54,413 nt of DNA from an uncultured Verrucomicrobiota bacterium (GTDB taxonomy: Bacteria; Verrucomicrobiota; Kiritimatiellia; CAIQIC01; Lenti-01): assembly GCA_937860055.1 (NCBI GenBank), contig CALMBO010000009.1, positions 1 through 54,413 on the forward strand. Direction: 5' to 3'. The notes under the pieces are model-generated. The model was not told where the DNA came from and ran no database searches. It saw nothing but the letters and a program-made list of their open reading frames with translations. The number at the start of each line of letters is the position of its first letter. The first letter of the stretch is position 1. Positions 34,727-43,686 of the stretch are shown in pieces. A program made the position numbers and the translations under genes.

Positions 34727-35533
34727 TCAGCGCCGGGGGCGGAGGAGGGTGGCGGCGAAGAACAGGGCGTTGAGGAGGATGATGGCGGCGCCGGCGGGGA
34801 GGTCGAAGAGGAAGGCGAGGCCGATGCCGAGCACGACACTGGCGGCGGCGACGAGGGCGGCGATCCAGAGGGCGGAACGGAAGCGGCGGGCGATCTGCAG
34901 CGCGGTCGCGGCGGGGAAGACGAGGAGGCCCGAGATGAGCAGCGTGCCGACGACGCGCACGCCGAGGACGACGACGAGGGCGACGAGGATGGCCATGAGC
35001 CGCGTGAGGCGCTCCGAGCGCACGCCGGAGATGCGGGCCTGCGCCGGGTCGAAGGTGAGCGAGAACAGATCATGGTAGTTCAGCGCGACAAGGCCGGCGA
35101 TGCCAAGGGAGGCGGCCACGGCGAGGATGGCCTCGGCGCGCGAGACGGCGAGGATGTCGCCGAAGAGGTAGGAGAAGAGGTCGATGTTGAAGCCGTGGCC
35201 CAGGCTGGCCAGCAGGATGCCGCCGGCGAGGCCGAGCGCGGAAACCATGCCGATGGCCGCGTCGCCGAGGAGCGCGGTCTTTTCCGGAAGGCGCAGGATG
35301 AGGAGGGACGCGGCGACGACGAGCGGCGCGGCGACGGCGAGGGGGGCGGCGCCGAGGAAGAGACCGAGGCCGACGGCGGCGAAGGTGAAGTGGGCGAGAC
35401 CGTCGCCGATCATGGCCTGCCGGCGCAGGACCATGAAGACGCCCAGGCACGCGCAACCGATGGCGATGAAGGTGCCGGCGAGCAGCGCCCGCTGCATGAA
35501 TCCCATCTGGAGGGCGTCGAGAAAAAGGCTCAT
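34727..35533 (-). CDS. Zinc/manganese ABC transporter permease (ZnuB-like)
   Basis: A 268-aa ABC-3-family permease with about eight membrane helices. Family blocks are FMVLRRQAMIGDGLAHFTFA, then NYHDLFSLTFDPAQARISGV, then VRVVGTLLISGLLVFPAATA. It imports a divalent metal, most likely Zn2+ or Mn2+, with the ATPase and binding protein encoded just upstream; its ATG overlaps the ATPase stop. A Zur- or MntR-type operator is not visible in front of the operon. Confidence 0.9.
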   Translation of the reverse strand: MSLFLDALQMGFMQRALLAGTFIAIGCACLGVFMVLRRQAMIGDGLAHFTFAAVGLGLFLGAAPLAVAAPLVVAASLLILRLPEKTALLGDAAIGMVSALGLAGGILLASLGHGFNIDLFSYLFGDILAVSRAEAILAVAASLGIAGLVALNYHDLFSLTFDPAQARISGVRSERLTRLMAILVALVVVLGVRVVGTLLISGLLVFPAATALQIARRFRSALWIAALVAAASVVLGIGLAFLFDLPAGAAIILLNALFFAATLLRPRR

Positions 35534-36303
35534 GGGGCGCCTTCCGGAAGAGGGTGGACGTGGCGGCCGCAGAGGAGATGCTGGGCGGCGGGGCCGAAGT
35601 AGGCGGTCATGCGCTCGGAATGGCAGAAGTCGTCGAAGGTGCCGTCGAAGACGACCTTCTGGTCGAGGTAGAGCAGACGCGAGGCGTAGGCGCCGACGGT
35701 GGCGCTGTCGTGGGTGACGAGGAGAAGGGTGGTCTTTCCCTCGCGGTTGAGGCGGGCGAGGAGGGCGTAGAACTGTTCGCGGAAGGCGGGATCGAGGGCG
35801 GAGGTGGGCTCGTCGAGGATGAGCAGCTCGGGTTCGGCGGCGAGGGCGCGGGCGAGGCAGACGCGCTGGAACTGGCCGCCGGAGAGCTCGCCGATCATGC
35901 GGCGGGCGAGGGGGCCGAGCTCGAGCAGGCCGAGGGCGCGGTCGATGGCGGCGCGGTCGGCGGGGCCGAGGCGCTTGGGGAAGCGGAGGTGGGCGAGCCG
36001 GCCGGAGGCGACGACTTCGCGGACATCGGCGGGGAAGCGGCGGAAGGGGAGCTGGGCGGATTGGGGGAGGTAGCCGACGCGGCGCCAGTCGCGGAAATCG
36101 GAGAGGGGCGTTCCCCAGAGGGCGATGTCGCCGGACCGGGCGGGAAGAAGGCCGAGGAGGGCGCGCAGGAGCGTGGTCTTGCCGGAGCCGTTGGGGCCGA
36201 CGATGCCGACATAGTCGCCGGCTTCGACGGAAAGATCGACGGATTCGATGGCCGGTGCGGCGCCGTAGCCGGCGGAAAGGTTGGAGGCGCGCAGGACGGT
36301 CAT
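35530..36303 (-). CDS. Zinc/manganese ABC transporter ATPase (ZnuC-like)
   Basis: A 257-aa ABC ATPase: Walker A GPNGSGKTT, Q-loop YLPQSAQ, signature LSGGQ (slightly varied context ELSGGQFQRVCLARAL), Walker B LLILDEPTSALD and switch HDS with His in LLVTHDSATV. Start taken at 36,303 (MTVLRASNLS), whose ATG overlaps the stop of the binding-protein gene. Powers metal import with the permease at 34,727. The C-terminal CGRHVHP might bind metal, which is speculative. Confidence 0.92.
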   Translation of the reverse strand: MTVLRASNLSAGYGAAPAIESVDLSVEAGDYVGIVGPNGSGKTTLLRALLGLLPARSGDIALWGTPLSDFRDWRRVGYLPQSAQLPFRRFPADVREVVASGRLAHLRFPKRLGPADRAAIDRALGLLELGPLARRMIGELSGGQFQRVCLARALAAEPELLILDEPTSALDPAFREQFYALLARLNREGKTTLLLVTHDSATVGAYASRLLYLDQKVVFDGTFDDFCHSERMTAYFGPAAQHLLCGRHVHPLPEGAP

Positions 36304-37232
36304 GGGGCGCATCCGAGGCCCTGGCGGAGGCTGTCAAGGTTCCGGCGCATGAGGGTGAAGTAGGTCGCCCCGGCGGCGATGTCCTCCTTCGTCATGTTGT
36401 GCATGGAGTGGAGGGGCAGGAGCTGCGCGCCGGCCTCGTCGGCGAGGACCCGGGCGAGGCGGGGGTCGAGGATTTCCTCGTAGAAGATGGCGGAGGTCTT
36501 CGTCTCGCGCAGGGTTCGGACCAGTTCGGCGAGGGCGCGGGGAGAGGGCTGGGCGTTGGGGGAGAAGCCTTCGTAGGGGGAGAGATGCCGCAGGCCGTAG
36601 CGTTCGGCGAAATGTCCGAACGCGAAGTGTCCCCCGCAGATGATCGTGCGGTTCGAACAGCCGGCGAGGCCTGTTTCGATCTCGGCGTGCAGTTCCATGA
36701 TCCGGTTCTGGAGCGCGGTGCAATTGGCGCGGTAAGTGCCGGCGTGGGAGGGATCGGCCTCCGCCAGGGCGTCGGCAATGCGGTCGGCCATGGCCTGTGC
36801 GCGGAGGGGATCGAGCCAGATGTGCGGATCGAGGCCGAGGGGCCCATGGGCGCAGGAGGCGTCGTGCTCGTGTGTCCTGGCTTCTTCTCCGAAGTAGGCG
36901 GAGGATTCCGGCGCGACGGCCCGGACGAGCAGCGAGGCCGGGGCATCGGCGACGAGGCCGGGCACCCATGTCTCCATGCCGTCGGAGACATAGAGAAAGA
37001 GGCGGGCGCCGGAGAGGCGCATCATGTCGGAGGGCGTCGGGGAATAGGAATGGGCTTCGGCGCCGGGCGGGAGGAGGGGGACGATCTCGGCGAGGTCTCC
37101 GGCGATTTCGCGCGCGAAGTCGACGACGGGGAAAAGGGTGGCCAGGACGACGGGCCTGGCTTTTTCCTCGGCGTTCGAGGCCGGGGAAGCGAGGAGGGCG
37201 AAGGCGGCGGCAATGGAAAGGATTCGCAACAT
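36300..37232 (-). CDS. Metal-binding lipoprotein/SBP of ABC transporter (ZnuA-like)
   Basis: A 310-aa solute-binding protein of cluster A-I. Signal peptide MLRILSIAAAFALLASPASN (no lipobox Cys). Metal ligands fit the family: His in PPGAEAHSYSP, His in LDPHIWLDP, His in GGHFAFGHFAERYG, and a C-terminal acidic residue in EEILDPRLARVLADEAGA. A short His-rich stretch (THEHDASCAH) marks the flexible loop typical of zinc binders, favouring Zn over Mn. First gene of the three-gene operon; divergent from the GNAT gene. Confidence 0.9.
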   Translation of the reverse strand: MLRILSIAAAFALLASPASNAEEKARPVVLATLFPVVDFAREIAGDLAEIVPLLPPGAEAHSYSPTPSDMMRLSGARLFLYVSDGMETWVPGLVADAPASLLVRAVAPESSAYFGEEARTHEHDASCAHGPLGLDPHIWLDPLRAQAMADRIADALAEADPSHAGTYRANCTALQNRIMELHAEIETGLAGCSNRTIICGGHFAFGHFAERYGLRHLSPYEGFSPNAQPSPRALAELVRTLRETKTSAIFYEEILDPRLARVLADEAGAQLLPLHSMHNMTKEDIAAGATYFTLMRRNLDSLRQGLGCAP

Positions 37233-37317
37233 GTCGACAGCATAGTCGCCGCGGGTGGGGAAAGGCAACAGGGATTTGGGATTGCCATCGCCGGGCGGCG
37301 GGGCTATAGGCGGGGCT

Positions 37318-37815
37318 ATGAAATGGGAACGCGTGACAGGCCGGGAGCAGATCGCGGCGGTGGCGGCGCTGGCCCGGGAGATCTGGATGCGGCACTACGT
37401 GCCGATCATCGGGGCGGCGCAGGTGGAGTACATGCTGGAGAAGTTCCAGAGCGCGGAAGCCATTGCCCGGCAGATCGCGGAGGAGGGCTGCGAGTATTAT
37501 CTCGTGCCGGACGCGGGCTATCTGGCGCTGGTGCCGGACCGGGCGGAAAACCGCATGCTGCTGAGCAAGATCTATGTGCGGGAGGAGATGCGCGGCACGG
37601 GGCTGGGGCGGGCCATGGTGGAATTCGCGGAAAAGCGGTGCGCGGAGCTGGGATGCGGAAGGCTCTGGCTGACGGTGAACCGGAACAACGCGGGTTCCAT
37701 CGCGTTCTATGAACGGATGGGATTCCGCAAGGCCCGGATGGCCGTGACGGACATCGGGGGCGGCTTTGTGATGGACGATTGGTGGATGGAGAAGGCCGTT
37801 CCCGCGGCGGGATGA
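37318..37815 (+). CDS. GNAT-family N-acetyltransferase
   Basis: A 165-aa acetyltransferase: acetyl-CoA-binding motif A in LLSKIYVREEMRGTGLGRAM and motif B in LWLTVNRNNAGSIAFYERMG, followed by a C-terminal strand (GGGFVMDDWWMEK). Acceptor (amine of a small molecule or protein N-terminus) unknown. The start at 37,318 is the first family-consistent ATG; a longer frame to 37,255 has no ribosome site. It is a single gene between convergent and divergent neighbours. Confidence 0.9.
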   Translation: MKWERVTGREQIAAVAALAREIWMRHYVPIIGAAQVEYMLEKFQSAEAIARQIAEEGCEYYLVPDAGYLALVPDRAENRMLLSKIYVREEMRGTGLGRAMVEFAEKRCAELGCGRLWLTVNRNNAGSIAFYERMGFRKARMAVTDIGGGFVMDDWWMEKAVPAAG

Positions 37816-37840
37816 GCGCCGGGCCGGGGGAAACGGGACG

Positions 37841-39298
37841 CTACAGCAGCGTCGCGTCGTTGGGATTGCGGCAGATCAGGACGGACTGGTAGGCGAGCGG
37901 GCCGCGGCACAGGCTCGTCAGGCCGTGGAGGAGGGGGAGCAACCAGCGGAATCCGCGCGCGCGCAGGAAGGGGAACACGATGGCGACCGGGATGGAGGTG
38001 ACATAGGACTCCTCCACGATCCAGCCGGTCTTGGCCAGCATCTTGCGCATCGACTTCAGGGTGTAGAAACGCAGATGCGTCCGGTCCAGGATGCCCTTGG
38101 TGTGATAGGGGAAGCGGCCGAAGAGCAGATTGAGGCGGACATAAAGGTTGGCCACATTGGGCAGGGATACGATCAGGAGCCCGCCCCTTTTCAGGCCCGC
38201 TTTCAGCTTGGAGAGGAGCGTTTCCGGATCGACCAGATGTTCCAGGATGTCGGCGGCCACGATGAGGTCGTAGGGCGCCTGGTCATCCTCCGGCCGGTAG
38301 TCGATGTGCTCGGCGTTGGCCACCTTGACCTCACGCGCAAAGGGCACGGCCAGCGAGGCAAACTGGGGATCCAGTTCGACGCAGACGACCTGTGCGCCCG
38401 CCTGGTTCATCTTCTCGGTCAGGGAGGCGTCCCCGACTCCCAGCTCGAGGATCCGTTTGCCCGGCAGCCCAGCCTGTTCGAGCCGCCGCCAGATGATGGA
38501 ATGGCTGGAATAGGGATCCTCCAGCTTGCTGAAGTAGATGCGTCCGCTCAGGTTGACATCGAATTTCCGGCTGTAGAGCCATCCGCGCCGGGCGAGGAGG
38601 AAGCCCCCGCTCGTCAAGACGCAGTTCAGCGCGTAGAGCATGCCGTTCACGTGGCAGATTTCGCTGCCGTAGTAGGTGGGGATGGGGACCTCGACGATCC
38701 GGGCCTGCGCGGCATGGGCCTGCAGCAGGATCTCGGTGTCGAAGTGCCACTCGTCCGAGTTCTCCCAGAAGGGGATGGCGCGGAGGAAGCCGGTCCGGTA
38801 GGCGCGGTAGCCGGTGTGGAATTCCGCCAAGTTCAGGCCGGTCATCATGTTCTGGAGGCGGGTCAGCACGATGTTTCCGAGATACTTGTATCGGGGCATT
38901 CCGCCCCGCAGGGCGTCTTCTCGGTGGATCATGCGCGACCCCAGCACGACGTCGGCCCGTCCTTCCACGATGGGCGAATAGATCGAGCGGATGATTTCGG
39001 GGGCGTATTGGCCGTCGGCGTGCAGCATCACCACCGCGTCGAGACCCTGGTCGATCGCATATTGGTAGCCGATCTTCTGGTTTCCGCCATAGCGGCGGTT
39101 GACGCGGTTCCGGATCACCTGCAACTTGGGGTATTGGCCGCGCAGGGCGACGGCTCGCTTCACCGTGTCGTCGGTGCTGCAATCGTCCACGATGTAGACC
39201 TGGGCGACCTCGTCCCACACGTCCGCGGGGATGCGCGCCAAGGTCTGTTCGATGTGCGCCTCCGCATTGTAGGCGATCACGAAAAAGCCGATTTTCAT
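37841..39298 (-). CDS. Glycosyltransferase family 2 - methyltransferase fusion
   Basis: A 485-aa two-domain protein. Residues 1-230 are a GT-A family-2 transferase: FFVIAYNAEAHIEQTLARIP, VYIVDDCSTDDT, then VVMLHADGQY as the DxD-like metal site, resembling dolichyl-phosphate-mannose synthase-type enzymes without membrane helices. Residues about 290-485 are a SAM methyltransferase: RILELGVGDASLTEKM, VVCVELDPQFA, DLIVAADILEHL, LLIVSLPNVAN. It may transfer and methylate a sugar on a lipid or surface glycan. Divergent from a polytopic membrane protein likely in the same pathway. Confidence 0.88.
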   Translation of the reverse strand: MKIGFFVIAYNAEAHIEQTLARIPADVWDEVAQVYIVDDCSTDDTVKRAVALRGQYPKLQVIRNRVNRRYGGNQKIGYQYAIDQGLDAVVMLHADGQYAPEIIRSIYSPIVEGRADVVLGSRMIHREDALRGGMPRYKYLGNIVLTRLQNMMTGLNLAEFHTGYRAYRTGFLRAIPFWENSDEWHFDTEILLQAHAAQARIVEVPIPTYYGSEICHVNGMLYALNCVLTSGGFLLARRGWLYSRKFDVNLSGRIYFSKLEDPYSSHSIIWRRLEQAGLPGKRILELGVGDASLTEKMNQAGAQVVCVELDPQFASLAVPFAREVKVANAEHIDYRPEDDQAPYDLIVAADILEHLVDPETLLSKLKAGLKRGGLLIVSLPNVANLYVRLNLLFGRFPYHTKGILDRTHLRFYTLKSMRKMLAKTGWIVEESYVTSIPVAIVFPFLRARGFRWLLPLLHGLTSLCRGPLAYQSVLICRNPNDATLL

Positions 39299-39437
39299 GC
39301 CATCGTCCCGCGGGTGCTCATCTGGAGGGTTCTTGCAGCATCTGGCGTTGTTGTAATGGTACGGGAGGGGGCAAGGCAAGGCCCAAAGCGCAAAACCGGG
39401 TTGAAGTCGCCCGGCCTTTCCCGTAGGCTTTTCCGAC

Positions 39438-40982
39438 ATGAAGCGCGCGCAACTCCTTGGCCTCTGGGCCGTTCTTTTCGCCTTGCTGGTCCTGGGCCGC
39501 TTTGCCCTTTCGCCTGTCACCGATTTCTCGGCGGACGACTGGCCCTATCTGGCCAAATCCGGGGAACCTTCGCCCGCGGAAATCGTGAAGGACGGGGTGC
39601 GGGACATCTACCGGCCGGCCAATCTGATCGCGAACATGCTCTTCTTCCATTGGGCGGGCGACCGGCCGGCCCCGTTCGCCCTCTGGGGGCTTGCGGCGCA
39701 TGGCCTCCTGCTCGCGCTGCTCCTGCTCCTGCTGAAAAGGCTCCAGGGCGATTCCGCCATGCTCTGGGCCGCCGGGCTGTTCTATGTCCTGAATCCCAAC
39801 ATCTACGAATCGTTCCATTGGGCCTGCCACGAGGTCCTGCTCTACGTGCCGATCGTGCTGGCGGCCTCCCTGCTGCTCTGGATCGGGTGGTGCCAGGGCG
39901 GCGGCGGCTGGAGATATGCGCTGGCGCTTCCGCTCTATTTCATCGGGGTTTTCTCGTACGAATACGGGGTTCCGATGGCGCTGTTCTTCCCGCTGAGCGC
40001 GCTAGCGCTGGGCGCGCCGCGGAAGAAGGCATGGGCGTCGATTCCCTTTGCGGCCATCGCGGTCTTCTATGTGCTGTGGCGGTTCACGGGCGCCTTTGGA
40101 TGGGGCACGGCGCTCCTGGCCGGCGGGGAATACTTCGGGGATGGAGGGGTCTCGCTGGCGGGGACGGCGCAGAACCTCCGCGGCGTGTTTTCGTGGTGGA
40201 TCGGGGGGCGGATGGCCCAGAGCTTCCTGGGCGGGTTCAATGTCTTTGCCACGCTGCTTCCTAAATGGCAGTTCGCCTTTTCGGCGGTGGCGGCGGCGCT
40301 GGCTCTGTCGGCCTTCCTCCAGATGCGGCGCGCCGGCAAGGAAATCCCCGAGGCGCCCGATGATTTCCGGTTGAGGCGGACGATCCTCCTGGGCCTGGCC
40401 TGGGCGGTGCTGGCCTATGCCCCCCATCTGGTGTTCCCGTCGTCGGCGCGGCACAATCTGTTTCCGTCCATCGGGCTGGCCATGGCGTTTGCGGCGGCCA
40501 TCCGGCTGTTCCGGTGGCGCATGCCAGCGGGTGGCTTCATGCTGGCGGCGCTGCTGTGCCTGGTCGCCAATGCCGGGAACACGCTGGCGTTCCGCGAGGC
40601 GGGCGAGTTTTCGCGAAACCTGTATCGCCAGGTGGTTGCCACGCGGGCGGAGTGGGAAGGCGGCGAAGCGGTGGTGTTCGATACCGCCTCGCTCCGCGCC
40701 CGGCAGACGCGGGGGCTCCTGAAGCCCGTGTCCCGGAATCCGGACACATGGGCCGCCTACCAGAATGCCAATCTGCTGCGGGGGTTCACCTGCTCGGCCA
40801 TGTTGAGGCTGGCGGCGGGGGAAACCCGGGCGCAGGCCATCCTGGATGTCGAATGCGGAGCGTGGCGGGAAGGGGGCCGGCTCATCTGGCATGAGCGGTA
40901 CGACGAATCCAAGCCGCGCGAAACGCCGATGGAAGAGGTGTTCTGGATCGATTGCCTGGCGGCGGGGCAGACGACGGAATAG
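39438..40982 (+). CDS. Polytopic membrane protein, possible GT-C-like glycosyltransferase
   Basis: A 514-aa protein with about 11 membrane helices and a soluble C-terminal domain (about residues 400-514). After the first helix, PVTDFSADDWPYLAKSGEPS has acidic residues in the position of the first periplasmic loop of GT-C glycosyltransferases (DxD/DD types). NPNIYESFHWACHEVLLYVP and LVFPSSARHNLFPSIGLAMA recall similar uncharacterised membrane proteins. It diverges from the GT2-methyltransferase gene across 139 nt, suggesting one surface-glycan pathway; the assignment is tentative. Confidence 0.7.
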   Translation: MKRAQLLGLWAVLFALLVLGRFALSPVTDFSADDWPYLAKSGEPSPAEIVKDGVRDIYRPANLIANMLFFHWAGDRPAPFALWGLAAHGLLLALLLLLLKRLQGDSAMLWAAGLFYVLNPNIYESFHWACHEVLLYVPIVLAASLLLWIGWCQGGGGWRYALALPLYFIGVFSYEYGVPMALFFPLSALALGAPRKKAWASIPFAAIAVFYVLWRFTGAFGWGTALLAGGEYFGDGGVSLAGTAQNLRGVFSWWIGGRMAQSFLGGFNVFATLLPKWQFAFSAVAAALALSAFLQMRRAGKEIPEAPDDFRLRRTILLGLAWAVLAYAPHLVFPSSARHNLFPSIGLAMAFAAAIRLFRWRMPAGGFMLAALLCLVANAGNTLAFREAGEFSRNLYRQVVATRAEWEGGEAVVFDTASLRARQTRGLLKPVSRNPDTWAAYQNANLLRGFTCSAMLRLAAGETRAQAILDVECGAWREGGRLIWHERYDESKPRETPMEEVFWIDCLAAGQTTE

Positions 40983-40987
40983 GGCTT

Positions 40988-41446
40988 TCAGGGCGGCGGC
41001 AGGCGGTCGCGGTTGAGATCGAGGAAGGCGTCGCGCCAGGGGTAGAAGCGCAGCAGGGAATCGTCGCGGAAGCCGAGCGTGCAGAGGGCGGCGAAGAGAG
41101 CTTCGACGGTGGCGAGGCCGGTGCCGGGATCGTCGTGGATCTTGGATCGGCGGGGATAGGCGGTCCGCCATCCGGGCGGGATCGAGCGGGCCTCGACCGG
41201 CTCGACGGCGCGGCGCATGGTCGCGGCGTGGCGCCAGCTGGCATCGAGGAGGAGAAGGGGGCGGCCCGCGTCGGCGGGGGTGAGCGGCGGGGCATCGGGG
41301 GCAAGCAGGAGGTGGAGCGAAAGGTCCGGCCGCTGCCGCAAGGGATAGGGCAGGAAGTCCAGGCCGGGATCGCCGCGGAGGGGGCGCACCGTGCATTTCC
41401 GCGGATCTTCGCCGCGGCGGACCAGGATGAGAACGGGAGGAGCCAT
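40988..41446 (-). CDS. Tsr3/DTW-like aminocarboxypropyltransferase-type protein
   Basis: A 152-aa protein with the order of blocks known from Tsr3 and DTW proteins: LVRRGEDPRKCTVRPLRG at the N-terminus, LLLLDASWRHAATMRR (the D-x-S-W motif), RSKIHDDPGTGLATVEALFA, and a C-terminal FYPWRDAFLDLNRDRL. Tsr3 adds the acp group of S-adenosylmethionine to small-subunit rRNA in archaea and eukaryotes; bacterial relatives modify RNA or are uncharacterised. The usual AANPxNYG segment is replaced, so the RNA target may differ. Start at 41,446 (MAPPVLILV). Confidence 0.65.
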   Translation of the reverse strand: MAPPVLILVRRGEDPRKCTVRPLRGDPGLDFLPYPLRQRPDLSLHLLLAPDAPPLTPADAGRPLLLLDASWRHAATMRRAVEPVEARSIPPGWRTAYPRRSKIHDDPGTGLATVEALFAALCTLGFRDDSLLRFYPWRDAFLDLNRDRLPPP

Positions 41447-41457
41447 GAAAAGCGCAC

Positions 41458-41494
41458 TATCCAATATTCAATGTCCAAATCCAATGTCCAAGTT
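41458..41494. repeat. Short CAATRTYCAA-type intergenic repeat
   Basis: Tandem-like units TCCAATATTCAATGTCC and AAATCCAATGTCCAAG lie between divergent genes. Similar AT-rich 'ccaatgtcc' runs are common dispersed sequences in PVC-group genomes. They inflate the upstream open frame of the thioesterase gene. Confidence 0.45.
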
Positions 41495-41531
41495 ATTGCC
41501 GCCGGGGCGGGGGTGTGGTTCAATGCTGGGC

Positions 41532-41969
41532 ATGGCGCGAGTGAAACTGGACATGGAGGGCGTGGAGTTCGTCTTCCGCACGGAGCTGGAGGTGCGGATC
41601 ACGGACATCAACTACGGGCGGCATGTGGGCAACGACGCGATGCTGGGGCTGCTGCACGAGGCGCGCCTGCGGTTTCTGGGGAATTCCGGATTTTCGGAGG
41701 AGGACATCGGCGGGACGGGGATGCTGATGGGCGATGCGGTGGTGCAGTTCAAGGCCGTGGCCTTCCGCGGCGACCGGCTGGTCGTCGAGATGGGGCTGAA
41801 GGACGTGGAGCGCCGGACGTTCGATTTGATGTACCGCGTGACGCGGGCCGGCGACGGCGCGGTGGTCGCGCTGGCGAAGACGGGGATGGTGGCCTTCGAC
41901 TACGCGAAGAACCGGCTGGCGGACCTGCCGGACATCTTCCTGGCGAAGACAGGAGCGAAGCCGGCATGA
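41532..41969 (+). CDS. Hot-dog-fold acyl-CoA thioesterase (4HBT/YbgC-like)
   Basis: A 145-aa thioesterase: VRITDINYGRHVGNDAMLGL then LHEARLRFLG carries the family's core (D-x-x-Y/G-H-V-x-N and E-A-R), and FDLMYRVTR...VALAKTGMVAFD completes the sheet. It hydrolyses an acyl-CoA or similar thioester in the cytoplasm; chain length unknown. Its stop overlaps the ATG of nadE-type gene, so the two are coupled. Start at 41,532 (MARVKLD); upstream ATGs lie in repeat DNA. Confidence 0.85.
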   Translation: MARVKLDMEGVEFVFRTELEVRITDINYGRHVGNDAMLGLLHEARLRFLGNSGFSEEDIGGTGMLMGDAVVQFKAVAFRGDRLVVEMGLKDVERRTFDLMYRVTRAGDGAVVALAKTGMVAFDYAKNRLADLPDIFLAKTGAKPA

Positions 41970-43600
41970 AATTCGCGCTGATCCAGATGAACCCCACGGT
42001 GGGGGCGGTCCGGGAAAACGCGGCGAAGATCGTCCGCCGCGCGCAGGAAGCGCTGGCGGCCGGCGCGGAAGTGGCGGTGTTCCCCGAGCAGGCGCTGTGC
42101 GGATATCCGCCGGATGACCTGGTGCTGCGTCCGCGCTTCATGGACGCGGTGGAGGCCGAGGCGGAGAAGCTCGCCGCGGCGTTGCCGAAGGAGCTGCTGT
42201 CGATCGTGGGGGCGCCGGTGCGCGAGGCCGGAAAGCTCTACAACGCGGCCCTGCTGTTCCACGGCGGGAAACGCGCGGCCGAGGCGAAGAAAATGCTGCT
42301 GCCGAACTACGGCGTGTTCGACGAGCGGCGCATCTTCGCGCCGGGGGCGGCGCCGCGGGTGTTCGAATTCAAGGGCGCGCGCCTGGCGGTGCACATCTGC
42401 GAGGATTCGTGGTGGCCGGAGGGCGAATCGTTCCGCGGGCTGAAAGGGGCGTGCGACGTGCTGGTGAACCTGTCGGCCTCGCCGTACTGCCGCGGGCGCG
42501 AAAACGACCGCGAGGAGATGGCGCGGAAGGCGGCCGGAGCGCTGGGCGTCCCGATGCTCTACACGAACATCGTCGGAGGCCAGGACGAGCTGGTGTTCGA
42601 CGGTGGCGGCATGGCCGTGGCGGCGGACGGGAAGGTCGCGGCCCGCACGGAGCTCTTTCGCGAAGGGATGCTCCTGGCCGAGGTCTCGGGGCCGGCCGGG
42701 AGATGGGTGCCGTCGGCGGGGCGGCTCGCGGCGATGCCGGGCGCGGTGGAGGAAGTGTACGAGGCGCTGGAGATCGGCTTGCGGGACTACGTGGACAAGA
42801 ACGGATTCCCGGGCGTGATCGTGGCGCTGTCGGGCGGCATCGATTCCGCGCTGGTGGCGACGATCGCGGTGGATGCGCTGGGGAAGGACCGCGTGTTCGG
42901 CGTGACGCTGCCGTCGGTGATCACGTCGCAGGAAACCTATTCGGATGCGCTGGAACTGGCGCGGCGGCTGGGGATCCCTTGCCTGCGGATCCCGATCGCG
43001 CCGGCGGTGGATGCGCTTTCGGGGATGCTGGGGCCGGCGTGCGCAGAGGTGGACTGGGCGAAGCCCCTGCCGGGGACGCTGATGGAGGAAAACCTGCAGG
43101 CGCGCATCCGCGGCGTGGTCGCGATGGCGCTTTCGAACCGCTTCGGCCACATGGTGGTCACGACGGGGAACAAGAGCGAGATGGCGACGGGCTACGCGAC
43201 GCTCTACGGCGACATGGCGGGCGGCTTCGCGCTGATCAAGGACGTGCCCAAGACGCTGGTGTTCGAGCTGGCGCGCTGGCGCAACCGGCGCGGCGAGGTG
43301 ATCCCGCCCTCCACGATTTCCCGTCCGCCCTCGGCGGAGCTGAAGCCGGGTCAGCGCGATTCGGATTCGCTGCCGCCCTACGAGGTGCTTGATCCGATCC
43401 TCGAGCGCTATGTCGAGCAGCAGGAGGGGGTGAAGGACATCATTGCCGCCGGCTTCGACGAAGCGACGGTGCGCAAGGTGGCGCGGCTGGTGGACCGCAG
43501 CGAGTACAAGCGGCGGCAGGGGGCGCCGGGCGTGAAGATCACGCCCAAGGCGTTCGGGCGCGACCGCCGCATGCCGATCACCAACGGGTTCCGCGAGTAG
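41966..43600 (+). CDS. nadE: Glutamine-dependent NAD+ synthetase
   Basis: A 544-aa two-domain enzyme. Residues 1-260 are a nitrilase-type glutaminase: Glu in VAVFPEQALCGYPPDD, Lys in KKMLLPNYGVFDERR, Cys in HICEDSWWP. Residues about 270-544 are the synthetase: ATP pyrophosphatase loop IVALSGGIDSALVATIA, then NKSEMATGYATLYGDMAGGF and PPSAELKPGQRDSDSLPPYE. It converts deamido-NAD to NAD using ammonia from glutamine. Length and order are normal for the long bacterial form. Confidence 0.96.
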   Translation: MKFALIQMNPTVGAVRENAAKIVRRAQEALAAGAEVAVFPEQALCGYPPDDLVLRPRFMDAVEAEAEKLAAALPKELLSIVGAPVREAGKLYNAALLFHGGKRAAEAKKMLLPNYGVFDERRIFAPGAAPRVFEFKGARLAVHICEDSWWPEGESFRGLKGACDVLVNLSASPYCRGRENDREEMARKAAGALGVPMLYTNIVGGQDELVFDGGGMAVAADGKVAARTELFREGMLLAEVSGPAGRWVPSAGRLAAMPGAVEEVYEALEIGLRDYVDKNGFPGVIVALSGGIDSALVATIAVDALGKDRVFGVTLPSVITSQETYSDALELARRLGIPCLRIPIAPAVDALSGMLGPACAEVDWAKPLPGTLMEENLQARIRGVVAMALSNRFGHMVVTTGNKSEMATGYATLYGDMAGGFALIKDVPKTLVFELARWRNRRGEVIPPSTISRPPSAELKPGQRDSDSLPPYEVLDPILERYVEQQEGVKDIIAAGFDEATVRKVARLVDRSEYKRRQGAPGVKITPKAFGRDRRMPITNGFRE

Positions 43601-43617
43601 GGCGCCCGGGCCGGTTT

Positions 43618-43636
43618 TTTTCCATGGCATGGAAAA
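43618..43636. repeat. TTTTCCATG-G-CATGGAAAA palindrome between convergent genes
   Basis: Perfect 9-bp arms around one base, preceded by three further T. Together with two similar palindromes at 52,043-52,084 it forms a family placed between convergent gene ends, which fits a bidirectional terminator. Confidence 0.65.
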
Positions 43637-43686
43637 GCGGCGGGGATGCCGCAGGCGGCGCCTTCCCGCGCCGGAAGCAAGGGGGC

